DNA of 64,000 nt from Verrucomicrobia bacterium Tous-C9LFEB (GTDB lineage Bacteria; Verrucomicrobiota; Verrucomicrobiia; Methylacidiphilales; UBA1321), in NCBI GenBank assembly GCA_002304345.1, contig NEUU01000006.1, positions 1 to 64,000 on the forward strand. Direction: 5' to 3'. A program made the translations under genes and the position numbers. Every line of letters begins with the position of its first letter. Within the stretch, counting starts at the first letter, position 1. Under the pieces are notes generated by a model. That model searched no databases, was not told where the DNA came from, and was given only the letters and a program-made list of their open reading frames with translations. Below, in pieces: positions 8,725-17,386 of the stretch.

Positions 8725-9792
8725 ATGAAAACATTATCCACGGTTCGCTTCGGAATTATCGGTGCCGGTCAAATCTCCAGTTACGCAGCGGATTCGATCC
8801 TTCGCCACCCCAACGCCAAGCTGATCGCCGCGCAGGATCTGAATCCGGAACGACTTCAGGCCTTGAAGGACAAATACAAACTTCCGGTCACCTACGCGAC
8901 CGCGAAGGAACTCTTCGCCGATGCGAATATCGACGCCGTGTATATCGCCACGCCAAATAAATTCCACGTCCCGCTCGCCAAGCTGGCGCTCGAAGCCGGC
9001 AAGCATGTGATTCTGGAAAAGCCGTTCGCGATGAATGCGAAGGAAGCCGAGGAAGCCATCGCCCTCGCGAAAAAAACCGGATGCGTGCTCACGCTCGGCA
9101 TGAACCAACGCTTCGATGTGAACTCGCAGCAAATCAAGAGCCTCGTGGAACAGGGCGTCTTCGGCGAGATCTACCACGCCAAGGCCTACTGGATGCGCCG
9201 CGCGGGCATTCCGAAACTCGGCACGTGGTTCGGCAACATGGAACTGGCGGGTGGCGGATCGCTCTACGACATCGGCGTGCACATGCTCGATCTCTGCCTC
9301 TACACGATCAACAACTACGAACCCGTCTCCGTGGTCGGCGCGACCTACACCAAGTTCGGCCAGCGCGGTCTCGGCGAAGGCGGCTGGGGCATGTCCGACC
9401 GCTCGGACATCAAGTTCGATGTGGATGATTTCGCCTCGGCATTCATCCGTTTCGCCAATGGCGCGACAGTGACGCTCGACACCACGTGGGCCTGTCACAC
9501 TGCCTTGGGCAACAAGGACAACGTGGAAATCTTCGGCACCGAAGGCGGCGCAACGCTCCGTCCCGCCCGCATCTTCCGCGCGGGAAAAACGCCGGAAGCC
9601 TCCTACGAGATCATCGATCAGGTCAAGGCCCCCCTCGCCTTCCCGCACCAGGATCGATTCCACAACTTCATCAACTACCTGCGCGGCGAGGAAAAACTCT
9701 GCACCGAGATTTCCCAAGGTCTCGTCGTTCAGAAGATCCTCGACGGCATCGCGGAATCGGCCCGGACCGGCAAGGAAGTGCGCCTCGCCTAA
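8725..9792 (+). CDS. Gfo/Idh/MocA family NAD(P)-dependent oxidoreductase
   Basis: A 355-aa sugar or sugar-acid dehydrogenase. The Rossmann loop is FGIIGAGQISSYA (9-21); its third glycine is replaced by serine, which some members tolerate. The conserved EKPFAMN (lysine of the EKP motif) is present, as is the C-terminal alpha/beta domain with GGGSLYDIGVHMLDLCLY. The ATG at 8725 starts three residues before the first strand; the open frame upstream overlaps the AraC gene and is ignored. It is followed 44 bases later by a TIM-barrel isomerase, a common pairing in inositol- and keto-sugar catabolism. Confidence 0.92.
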   Translation: MKTLSTVRFGIIGAGQISSYAADSILRHPNAKLIAAQDLNPERLQALKDKYKLPVTYATAKELFADANIDAVYIATPNKFHVPLAKLALEAGKHVILEKPFAMNAKEAEEAIALAKKTGCVLTLGMNQRFDVNSQQIKSLVEQGVFGEIYHAKAYWMRRAGIPKLGTWFGNMELAGGGSLYDIGVHMLDLCLYTINNYEPVSVVGATYTKFGQRGLGEGGWGMSDRSDIKFDVDDFASAFIRFANGATVTLDTTWACHTALGNKDNVEIFGTEGGATLRPARIFRAGKTPEASYEIIDQVKAPLAFPHQDRFHNFINYLRGEEKLCTEISQGLVVQKILDGIAESARTGKEVRLA

Positions 9793-9836
9793 CTCTCGTT
9801 ATTTCAACCATCCAATCCCCCAACCTTCATTCATCT

Positions 9837-10580
9837 ATGAGCAAAGCCCTCGACTTCGGTGTGCAAAGCTGGTGTTTCCGCGAAACCAAAACCAATGCGG
9901 AACTGGTCAAAAAAGTCCGTGAAATCGGCCTCGATAAAGTGGAACTGTGCGGCGTCCACGCCAACTTCCATGAACCTTCCACCTGGAAGGAAGTCGCGAA
10001 AACCTATAGCGACGCTGGCGTGAAAATCATTTCCATCGGCGTGGAAACGCTGGTGGGCGATCCCAAGGAGCGCGACCTGTTCGAATTCGTCTCGCTCGTC
10101 GGCGCGAAGCACATCTCGGTGCATTTCAAGGTCGACACCTTCCCCAAGGCGGTCGAGCAGGCCCGCAAGCTGTCCGATGAGTACGGCGTGCGCGTCGGCA
10201 TCCATTGCCACGGCGGTTACATGTTCGGCGGCCAGCCCGACGTGCTGGAACACCTGATCAAGATCGGCGCGCCGCAAATCGGTCTCAACATCGACACCGC
10301 CTGGTGCATGCAGATCGGACCGAACCTCGGCAAGCCGGTGGAATGGGTCAAACGTTTCGCGGGCCACATCTACGGACTGCACTACAAGGACTTCACCTTC
10401 GATCGCAATGGCCAATGGCACGACACCATCGTGGGCGAAGGCAATCTCGATCTGCCCGCCTTCGTGAAGGCGCTGGACGAAGCCAACTTCGACGGCATGG
10501 CCGTCATCGAGTACGAGGCCGATCCGCAGAACCCGACCCCCGCGCTGAAGCGTTGCGTCGAAGCCATGCGGAAAAACTAA
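9837..10580 (+). CDS. Sugar phosphate isomerase/epimerase (xylose isomerase-like TIM barrel)
   Basis: A 247-aa metal-dependent TIM-barrel protein of the AP-endonuclease-2/xylose isomerase-like family. Recognisable parts are the first strand LDFGVQSWCFR, VELCGVH, the metal-site region VGIHCHGGYMFGG, IGLNIDTAW, and HIYGLHYKDF near the C-terminus. It is somewhat shorter than the usual 260-290 aa but shows no break. It forms a two-gene unit with the upstream dehydrogenase under the divergent AraC regulator and ends before a strong terminator. The exact substrate is unknown. Confidence 0.88.
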   Translation: MSKALDFGVQSWCFRETKTNAELVKKVREIGLDKVELCGVHANFHEPSTWKEVAKTYSDAGVKIISIGVETLVGDPKERDLFEFVSLVGAKHISVHFKVDTFPKAVEQARKLSDEYGVRVGIHCHGGYMFGGQPDVLEHLIKIGAPQIGLNIDTAWCMQIGPNLGKPVEWVKRFAGHIYGLHYKDFTFDRNGQWHDTIVGEGNLDLPAFVKALDEANFDGMAVIEYEADPQNPTPALKRCVEAMRKN

Positions 10581-10610
10581 GTTTCGCTGCGAACGAACGT
10601 TCCGAATGAC

Positions 10611-10642
10611 AAAAGGCCGCATCCCACGGGGTGCGGCCTTTT
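10611..10642 (+). terminator. Rho-independent terminator after the isomerase gene
   Basis: The 11-bp perfect stem AAAAGGCCGCA / TGCGGCCTTTT (10611-10621 and 10632-10642) encloses a 10-base loop. The A-run and T-run flanks make it able to stop transcription in both directions. It lies 30 bases after the stop codon of the isomerase gene. Confidence 0.85.
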
Positions 10643-10692
10643 CGTTGCGGCGCTGTCTGGTCGCAACCCGAGGCCGATACCTTGTGGTTTTC

Positions 10693-10742
10693 TGTAGGGC
10701 GGTTCTGTGAACCGCCGCGGCGGCACACAGTGCCGCCCTACA
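10693..10742. repeat. REP-like palindromic element, 50 bp
   Basis: It has the same architecture as 7703-7752: tgtagggcggttctgtgaac and its complement, then a GGCACACAGTGCC-type hairpin, closing with ccctaca. It sits between two convergent genes, the sugar isomerase and the PAS protein. Confidence 0.7.
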
Positions 10743-10774
10743 ACGAAACCCAAATCCAATACGGCGACATCCCC

Positions 10775-11386
10775 CTACGTCAGCTTCGACCAGATCGTCG
10801 GATAAAGTTTCTTCGCGCAATCCGGGCAAATGCCGTGCGTGAAGTCAACATCAAGATGCGTCTCGAAATAATCCTCCACGTTCTGCCAATACTCCTTGTC
10901 GTCGCGAATCTTTTTGCAATTCGCACACATCGGCAGCAATTCCCGCAGACGACTGAGTTCCTGGATATCCTCCAGAATGACGACCACCAGCTGTCGCCCG
11001 CCGTAATTCAGTGGCGAGGTGGTGACAAGAAAGAGAGCCTCCGTCACCTTGCCGTCCACCTTGATCTCCATCTTCAGCTTTTGGCGGACCCGCTTTTGGC
11101 CGGTTAATGATTCATTGACCGATTTCCGGATCACGCAACCGGAGCAGGTCGGACCGCGTCCGCAGCCTCCTTCCACATCCTCCGCATGCAGGCAATGCAG
11201 CACTTCGCCCGCGCGACGGCTGATGACCATGGAGCGGTCGCTGGAAAGCATTTTCGAGGCGGCGGCATTGTAATCCACAATGCGCACATCCTCTTCCACG
11301 ACAAAAACCGGCGAGGGAATTGCATCCAGAATGCCCCGGTAAAAACTGTCGTCCTGTTTCAGCCGATCCCCTTTATCCGGGTTCAT
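10775..11386 (-). CDS. PAS-domain protein with C-terminal four-cysteine motif
   Basis: A 203-aa cytoplasmic sensor-like protein. Residues about 12-135 form a PAS domain (FYRGILDAIPSPVFVVEED, VVVILEDIQE) with an unusual cysteine-rich insert, GGCGRGPTCSGCVIRKSV, which could bind metal or react with oxidants. The C-terminal module CANCKKIRDDKEYW ... HGICPDCAKKLYP is a putative zinc-binding motif that often ends bacterial PAS and receiver proteins. The ATG at 11386 has AAGGGA upstream. It lies 26 bases downstream of the receiver/pseudokinase/FGE gene, so it probably ends that operon. It has no output domain of its own. Confidence 0.75.
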   Translation of the reverse strand: MNPDKGDRLKQDDSFYRGILDAIPSPVFVVEEDVRIVDYNAAASKMLSSDRSMVISRRAGEVLHCLHAEDVEGGCGRGPTCSGCVIRKSVNESLTGQKRVRQKLKMEIKVDGKVTEALFLVTTSPLNYGGRQLVVVILEDIQELSRLRELLPMCANCKKIRDDKEYWQNVEDYFETHLDVDFTHGICPDCAKKLYPTIWSKLT

Positions 11387-11412
11387 CCAATCCCTTTCTC
11401 CCCTACTGACGT

Positions 11413-13347
11413 TTATTTTTCCAACGGCGGCTTGTCGCTGACGCAACGAAAGCCGATCCACGGCGCGCGCGATTCCGGCAATTGATTCTTGATGCGCCGA
11501 CTCAATTCGAGATCTTCCGGCTTGCTGATCAGATAATTTCCACCGCGCACAATGGCCGCATCCTCGACGCCATAGAGCGCCTTCGGCTCGATCGTATCGG
11601 TCCATTCACTGACGTTGCCCGCCATGTCCCGAACCCCATACGGGCTCAGATCACCGGTGAGCGCGTCGACCGGCGACACGCCGTAGTAGCCGTCGTTTTT
11701 GCCGCTCTCAGTCGGACGCTTCGGAACCATGTCGGAACCGGTATTGGCTTTCTTCGGATCGAACCCGTTCCCCCAAGGATAGACGTTGCCCTTGGAACCG
11801 CGTCCCGCCTTTTCCCATTCCTGCTCGGTGGGCAAGCGCTTACCCGCCCATTTCGCATACGCTTGGGCATCGTACCAATCGACATTGAAGACGGGCGAAT
11901 CGAGGGTGATCTTCTGCCCATTATAGCCAACCCCCTGCCGGATACTTTCAATAATGGTCTCCCAATCCTTGGGCGTGTGATCCTTGTTCTTGCTCTTTTG
12001 TGAGGGGTGATCGAAGGCTTCGGAGCTGCCCGCTTTTTCAATCGCGCGGAGGAAGCGCAGGTACTGGCCGATGGTCACTTCGTACTCGTCGATATAGTAA
12101 CTGCCCGTCTTGCCCTCCCCCTCCTGATAGACAAAAGCTCCGGCCGGAACGTGGAGCATCTTCTTAAAATCCTTCGACGGCGCTTCGTACAGGAAGGAAA
12201 ACGCCATCCACGCAAAGAAAGCCAGCACGAGGAGAATGAATCCACCGATACTCAGATACATCGCCGTGCGCTTGCGCTTCTTTTCCACCTCGATCGCCTG
12301 CTTGGCGATTTTGGTTTCCTTGCTGACGACCACTTCGCGCTTCGGCGCGAGTTCCGTATCCAGGATTTGCGCCTGCCGTCCCACGTCGGACAGCACCACA
12401 TCGGGCTGCTTCATCAAGGCCAGCAGATCAATGAGCCGTTGCGGCAGACCGCCCGCCGGAGGCAGGATGCGTTCCAGGCTTTCCGCCAAGTGATTGAGAG
12501 TGGCCTTCGGACTCGGCGGTTCCGACATTCCGGGATCGATGCAATTGACGAGCTTGATCACGCCGTTGTCCGCAATCGTGATGTCCTCCGCCGTCACTTC
12601 CGTGTGGCGATACTGGTGCGACTCCCAGGACGCCAGCACCGTCGTCACGGTATGAATGAGTCGCGCCGCCAGACGGGGGTCCACATGCTGCCCCACATCG
12701 AGATAACTTTGCAGCGTGCGCGCCTGCCAGAATTCGCGCGCGAAGAAATAGCGCCCCTTATGCTCACCTGCCACGAACACCGCCGTGACGTTCGGGTGCC
12801 CCGCCCGGGCCATGGACGCCGCCAGTTCCTGAAACGCCGCGATCTCCTCCGCGTTCGCGCCCGCGCGCAAGACGCTGACAAAGACCTTGCGTTTGACGCC
12901 CTGATCGAAGGCTTCATAGCAATCGCCCCAACGGTCGCGACCGACATACTTGCCCACCTTGTACGGAGGCCAGACCTGGCCTTCCACCGCGCCGAGGGCA
13001 TCGACCACCATGGCCGTGAGCGTTTGCATATCGAGAGGCGGCGTGAACTGCGGCACCCCCTCCAGATAGGGTTGATATTCCTTGAGATCGTAGCTGGTCA
13101 CCACCAGCACCGGACATTGCGGCAGGCGTTGGCGAAAATTATAAAGCAGCGTCAGACCGTCCGCGCCTTCGAGATAAACCTCGGTGATCAACAGATCCAC
13201 CGCGTCCGTATTCGCGTGCGCCATCTCGGCATCGTGTCCGCTCGACACCGCGATCACCTGCATATCCGCGGCGACATCGGCCAGAATTCCACTCAGCGTT
13301 GCAAACAGCTCCGGATTGGGCTGCACCAATAAAACAGTCTTAGCCAT
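11413..13347 (-). CDS. Degenerate receiver + pseudokinase + TM + FGE-sulfatase domain fusion
   Basis: A 644-aa multidomain protein. Residues 1-120 resemble a response-regulator receiver, but the acidic pocket is gone (VQPNPE) and the phospho-acceptor position is Glu56 (LLITEVYLEGADG). Residues about 128-330 resemble a Ser/Thr kinase that has lost its catalytic residues: Ser replaces the beta-3 lysine (VFVSVL), HTEVTAED stands for HRDLKPEN and VNC for DFG. A coiled basic stretch leads to a TM helix (362-387). Residues 393-638 form an FGE-sulfatase domain (RLPTEQEWEKA, GNVSEW, WIGFRC), placed outside the membrane. FGE-like domains make formylglycine or bind ligands. It sits between the Tad-locus TPR gene and the PAS gene. 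Confidence 0.85.
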   Translation of the reverse strand: MAKTVLLVQPNPELFATLSGILADVAADMQVIAVSSGHDAEMAHANTDAVDLLITEVYLEGADGLTLLYNFRQRLPQCPVLVVTSYDLKEYQPYLEGVPQFTPPLDMQTLTAMVVDALGAVEGQVWPPYKVGKYVGRDRWGDCYEAFDQGVKRKVFVSVLRAGANAEEIAAFQELAASMARAGHPNVTAVFVAGEHKGRYFFAREFWQARTLQSYLDVGQHVDPRLAARLIHTVTTVLASWESHQYRHTEVTAEDITIADNGVIKLVNCIDPGMSEPPSPKATLNHLAESLERILPPAGGLPQRLIDLLALMKQPDVVLSDVGRQAQILDTELAPKREVVVSKETKIAKQAIEVEKKRKRTAMYLSIGGFILLVLAFFAWMAFSFLYEAPSKDFKKMLHVPAGAFVYQEGEGKTGSYYIDEYEVTIGQYLRFLRAIEKAGSSEAFDHPSQKSKNKDHTPKDWETIIESIRQGVGYNGQKITLDSPVFNVDWYDAQAYAKWAGKRLPTEQEWEKAGRGSKGNVYPWGNGFDPKKANTGSDMVPKRPTESGKNDGYYGVSPVDALTGDLSPYGVRDMAGNVSEWTDTIEPKALYGVEDAAIVRGGNYLISKPEDLELSRRIKNQLPESRAPWIGFRCVSDKPPLEK

Positions 13348-13369
13348 GCTCTGGTTGTCTTTTTAAAAA

Positions 13370-14458
13370 TTAGTTTGCCGCGGGAAAGAACTTCAACAGG
13401 TTGTCCGGCTCGGCCCGTTCATCCTGCAATTTCCCATCGTAGTAAATCCGCAACATATAGCCGTAATACTTCTGATTGTAGATGCGCGCCTGATCCGGCG
13501 AAAGCAGATACGTCGCCATGAGGGTTTCGCGCTGGCCATTCGCCCACGTCTGGCGCGAGCCGAGGAAGTTGACCTTCAATTGCGCGCGGCTCGGGACAAT
13601 GGCCCCGCTCGCCTGCAGATCGTAGAAGTACAGTTTGATGTCCACCTTGCCCGGCTGAATCCCACCGGGGATGATGCCCGCGCCGAGCACCACGCGCATC
13701 GTGAACTCGTTGTTCGAACCGTTGCTCGCCGTATTCGTCTTCTCGATGCGATCCACGAAAAGCGCGCGCGTCGCCGTCACCGCTGTCGTCGGAGCCACCG
13801 GAGCGGAAACCGTCGTGGCAGGCGGCGCGTTATTGGCACTGGTCCCCGTCGAACGGGAATCAATCAACACCAATTGCTCCCGCGCCAGATTGTAGTTACT
13901 GCCTGCGGCGGAACCCAGATCCACCACGCGCTGCCAGTAGGTGCGCGCCTTGTCCGTTTCTTTTTCCAAGGTCATCAACCGCGCCAGATTCACCAGAGTC
14001 GTCGAATCCCGCGAATCGAGCGCCTCGGCCTTGAACAACGCCAAAGCCGCCAGGCGCAAATCGCCCTGCGTCTGGAACCGCTCGGCCTCCTCGTTCAAGG
14101 CTTTCACCCGCTGGGCCGGATCTTCCGTTGCCGCCACGGCCAGACGTCCCGGCGTCGGCACGGGGGTAATGCGAGCCGGTGCCGCCGGAGTGGGTGCCGG
14201 GGGAGTCGCGGCCTGTACGGGCGCGGAAGCGGAAGGGGCGGAGGGAACAGCGGGTGCGGGCGTCGGACGCTCGGGAGTCTGCGCGACTTGGGCTTGATTC
14301 GGCAACGGCGGCGCCGAGGTATCGATCGTGACCACCCGGCGAAAGTAAAAAACCAAGAAAATAGCCGCCACTTGAACCAGTAGCACCAAGCCCGCCAAGT
14401 ACAGCGCGATCGAATAAGTCTTTGGCCGTAAACGCTTGGCCAAGAGGGTTGCCTCCAT
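13370..14458 (-). CDS. Membrane-anchored TPR protein of the Tad locus
   Basis: Function not established. The 362-aa protein has a TM helix near the N-terminus (about 17-40), a long Ala/Pro linker (about 50-110), helical TPR-like repeats (about 115-200, AERFQTQGDLRLAALALFKA), a second low-complexity linker, and a C-terminal beta-rich domain of about 115 residues that ends LLKFFPAAN. The extracytoplasmic part could act as a pilus accessory or assembly scaffold. The ATG at 14458 has GAAGGG touching it, too close for an ideal ribosome site; a TTG at 14494 is the alternative. It lies 127 bases after tadG and 22 before the FGE fusion gene, on the same strand. Confidence 0.65.
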   Translation of the reverse strand: MEATLLAKRLRPKTYSIALYLAGLVLLVQVAAIFLVFYFRRVVTIDTSAPPLPNQAQVAQTPERPTPAPAVPSAPSASAPVQAATPPAPTPAAPARITPVPTPGRLAVAATEDPAQRVKALNEEAERFQTQGDLRLAALALFKAEALDSRDSTTLVNLARLMTLEKETDKARTYWQRVVDLGSAAGSNYNLAREQLVLIDSRSTGTSANNAPPATTVSAPVAPTTAVTATRALFVDRIEKTNTASNGSNNEFTMRVVLGAGIIPGGIQPGKVDIKLYFYDLQASGAIVPSRAQLKVNFLGSRQTWANGQRETLMATYLLSPDQARIYNQKYYGYMLRIYYDGKLQDERAEPDNLLKFFPAAN

Positions 14459-14585
14459 CCCTTCAGTGTTACTGCCAATGGGCAGGAGTGTCAATGAAGG
14501 GGTATTCAGGGGTTAGCTAGAGACTGGATGTCGATTGTCGCATGGTCCATTGAAACCTGATCGTCCAGATCATTGGCAAACGAGG

Positions 14586-16706
14586 TTACTTCGAAAGGAA
14601 GGCCAGGATCTGCTGTGCAATCTGCGTGAAGTTCGTCACAATATCCTGAGGCGTATTGCAGTCGTAAAACTTTCCCGTTGGCAAGGTGGCCGTGTAATTG
14701 GTGGCAGTACGATCATTCGCCATGGCTCTCAGGATGTCCGCGTCCGCACCGTCGAAACCAACCGTATAAATCGTCACATCCGATCGCCGTGCCATCGTGC
14801 AATAGGTGAGCACCTTCCAATTACACATCGGCGTCGCCATCGTACCGTTTCCCGTGTTCCACGTAGTGAAATTAGACCATCCACCAATACGGAAGTCGTA
14901 GTAATGCGTCGGAGCTCCATTAATCGTCATGACATTGATGTTGGTATACATGCTACTGGGACTATTGGAGTAGAGGATGCCGCCGGGCGTATTGTTGCTG
15001 GGCATCACATTTACACTGTCCGGGTCTTCAATCCAATGAACCGGTTTTGGAAAGCCCGTATAGGACGCCGCATAATAGCGCACCGAACCCCTGGTCGATG
15101 TCCAGTTGGTCATGGCGTTCGTATAGGCGTTCGTGATAAACGCGGGCATATTCTGGTGCCAGTCGGCCAGACTTTTGATTTCCTGAGTCGAGCCATTATA
15201 AGCACGATAGAAAAGCTCTCCCGCCGGGCCTATGGCGGTCATCGCAATATTCGTGTAGCTGGCACCTGAATTAAATGAACTATAATAAATGCCATCGGAA
15301 TAGACGCCGCCCACCGGCTCTCCGCCATCACTCGCCTTGAATATATTATAACCACTCCGGCTGATATAATTTGGATTCGAAATCCCCGAGAGACCAGTGG
15401 TATTGGGAGCGAAATTTCCGTCCATCACATAGCCCGGTGCCACCAGTTGGATCTCTTCCCCGGCAGCCAACGGCACCGCTTCCGTCGAATTCGTGTGTCG
15501 ACTCCAATAGGTTTGAAGTCGGACATTATTGGATGTAATGCAACGATAAGCGACCCAACCGGGCTTGAGATTTAGCACAGTGTAACGTGCGTAATTCCCC
15601 GAAGAATTAGTACCAACATCCTGAGGGAAATTCCGGGGAGCTCCGGGCATCGTGCTGCCCTTACCCATGGCATTTGTCAACCCCGAGGTAAAGCCATTGG
15701 CCGTGGCAGGGAGATAGAAGTTCGTGGCTGTGTAGAAGGAAAAAGCAATATTCGTCATTCTCACAGTATTGGTCCATGTCGGTGCCGCCAGCATGGTACG
15801 AGTGATATTGAATTCACCGTCGGTCATAAAGACGATGAACTTGTATGTTTGCGGATCGGTCCAACCGTCCCGCACCCGCATCAGTTCAATGGCGAGACGA
15901 ATGCCCTCATCCGCCCCGGTGTTACCGCCGAATTTCATTCCGGTGAGATTGACCGAAGAGCTGTCCGTTCGGTACATCTTGTTGGTTCCGAGCGCCCAAA
16001 AATTGGTCGTACACTCCATTTCCACTCGGCCAAAGGAGGAAAACGAGACAATGCCCACTTCGTTGTTCTCAGCGTCATCTTTCATCAATCCGAGGAAGTT
16101 GGTAACGGCCGGCGGCAGATTCGTCGACCCTCCATTACTCACCATTGATCCCGACCGATCCAGCACAAGGACGATCAGTCGTGGGCGGCGTTTGGCTTCA
16201 GCGGTCCCTTTTGTGCTCAATTGCATGAGCTGTGAAGCCCCCGTAAAACCCATGAAGACTGTCCGCGTCTTGGACCACGCCTCCGATTGCGCTCGCGTGA
16301 CTTGTCCTGCCAGACCGGTTGCGATGGTGACGTGATAGCCCGCTTCATTGGTATTACCAGTTGTCGTGTAGTAATAATGATAGTTGGTCCCACCCGCACT
16401 GTTGGTACTGATACCCGTTACCGGGACGGTTGTAATCGACTTCAGTCCATAATAATTAGCGACCGCCACATTACGCATTTTTGTCGCGACGGTCAGCCGC
16501 CCCGACTCCATATTTGTACCCGTCGTCTTACCGAAATTGGCCGCCCCGGTGATCGCTGCCGCGTCACAAGCGCGACTCAGCCGTGTACGGTCCAGAAACC
16601 ACAGCCCCATGTCCAAACCCATGCCACAGAGCAAAAACACCGTGGAAAAGCTCACCAGGAAAAATACAAAGGTTTGAGCCTTTGATTGAGGCGATATAGA
16701 ACGCAT
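14586..16706 (-). CDS. tadG: TadG-like pilus assembly protein with von Willebrand A domain
   Basis: A 706-aa protein with a TadE/TadG-type N-terminus: one TM helix (about 12-36) followed by the conserved LDRTRLSRACDAAAITGA, which marks TadG proteins. A vWA domain starts near 177 with an intact MIDAS metal site DRSGS (183-187), and it ends with ITIYTVGFDGADADILRAMA. The region between is Thr/Asn/Tyr-rich. TadG proteins sit in the envelope and help pilus assembly or adhesion. The ATG at 16706 has AAAGGG 6 bases upstream; the longer open frame upstream looks non-coding. It follows two tadE genes, as usual in Tad loci. Confidence 0.87.
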   Translation of the reverse strand: MRSISPQSKAQTFVFFLVSFSTVFLLCGMGLDMGLWFLDRTRLSRACDAAAITGAANFGKTTGTNMESGRLTVATKMRNVAVANYYGLKSITTVPVTGISTNSAGGTNYHYYYTTTGNTNEAGYHVTIATGLAGQVTRAQSEAWSKTRTVFMGFTGASQLMQLSTKGTAEAKRRPRLIVLVLDRSGSMVSNGGSTNLPPAVTNFLGLMKDDAENNEVGIVSFSSFGRVEMECTTNFWALGTNKMYRTDSSSVNLTGMKFGGNTGADEGIRLAIELMRVRDGWTDPQTYKFIVFMTDGEFNITRTMLAAPTWTNTVRMTNIAFSFYTATNFYLPATANGFTSGLTNAMGKGSTMPGAPRNFPQDVGTNSSGNYARYTVLNLKPGWVAYRCITSNNVRLQTYWSRHTNSTEAVPLAAGEEIQLVAPGYVMDGNFAPNTTGLSGISNPNYISRSGYNIFKASDGGEPVGGVYSDGIYYSSFNSGASYTNIAMTAIGPAGELFYRAYNGSTQEIKSLADWHQNMPAFITNAYTNAMTNWTSTRGSVRYYAASYTGFPKPVHWIEDPDSVNVMPSNNTPGGILYSNSPSSMYTNINVMTINGAPTHYYDFRIGGWSNFTTWNTGNGTMATPMCNWKVLTYCTMARRSDVTIYTVGFDGADADILRAMANDRTATNYTATLPTGKFYDCNTPQDIVTNFTQIAQQILAFLSK

Positions 16707-16765
16707 AGCAACCCTTTCAGTGCATTTAGCCTGCCAAAACCTTGTTGAAATCATGGTACTCATGA

Positions 16766-17386
16766 TTAAAAGAGGGCAATGTCGTAAAGAATCGGTGGCG
16801 TGACGACACCGACGAGAGTGCCAATCGGAGTCACGAAACGGTTTGTGCAAAAAACTTCCATTACCGTCATCACCTGATTGTCGGGATCCAGCGTGGTGAC
16901 ATCGACCGGGAGATTCCGATCGGATACTTTCCAAGGCATATTCGTGACCACAGAACCACCCAGGATGCGACTTTTGTTTTTCAAGGCGTCCGGGCTTCCA
17001 TAAATTGTTCCGGTAGAAATGCAGCTATTGTCCAAGTCTGAAGGATTGACCAAAACAAAATTTGTCGTCCCCCCCGTCACATGCGTGATGACCTGGGTGA
17101 TGATTGCACCCGAATTGCTGTTGGTAAGATTAATGCGCGGCTTGGCGACATTCACCGCCGCCTGTAATCCCTTCTGCAGGGGAAGGATCAATTGGCGTGC
17201 CCCGGAGTTGGCCCCTTCGCGAGCGGCCATGGCGAGGACCATCGAATTACCAATCATGAAGCCATAATCAAATACTCCGCACATGAGTGTGAGAAAAATA
17301 GGCAGAATAAAGGCGAACTCGACAAACGCCTGACTGCGGTTTTTTTCCCGATTACGACGAACGTGATTAAAGAAATTCAGGGCCAT
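16766..17386 (-). CDS. tadE: TadE-like pilus assembly protein (second copy)
   Basis: A 206-aa pseudopilin-like protein. After a basic stretch, the TadE signature AFVEFAFILPIFLTLMCGVFDYG gives the cleavage-site glutamates and a TM helix (about 19-41), followed by MAAREGANSGAR. TadE and TadF are processed pseudopilins needed for Flp pilus assembly. Its start overlaps the end of the preceding tadE by 10 bases, so translation is probably coupled. It differs strongly from its neighbour outside the N-terminus. Confidence 0.85.
   Translation of the reverse strand: MALNFFNHVRRNREKNRSQAFVEFAFILPIFLTLMCGVFDYGFMIGNSMVLAMAAREGANSGARQLILPLQKGLQAAVNVAKPRINLTNSNSGAIITQVITHVTGGTTNFVLVNPSDLDNSCISTGTIYGSPDALKNKSRILGGSVVTNMPWKVSDRNLPVDVTTLDPDNQVMTVMEVFCTNRFVTPIGTLVGVVTPPILYDIALF

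Noticed and set aside
12007..13332. 441-codon plus-strand frame opposite the receiver/pseudokinase/FGE gene
   Set aside because: Arg/His-rich with no domain; the minus-strand product has recognisable domains through the same region.
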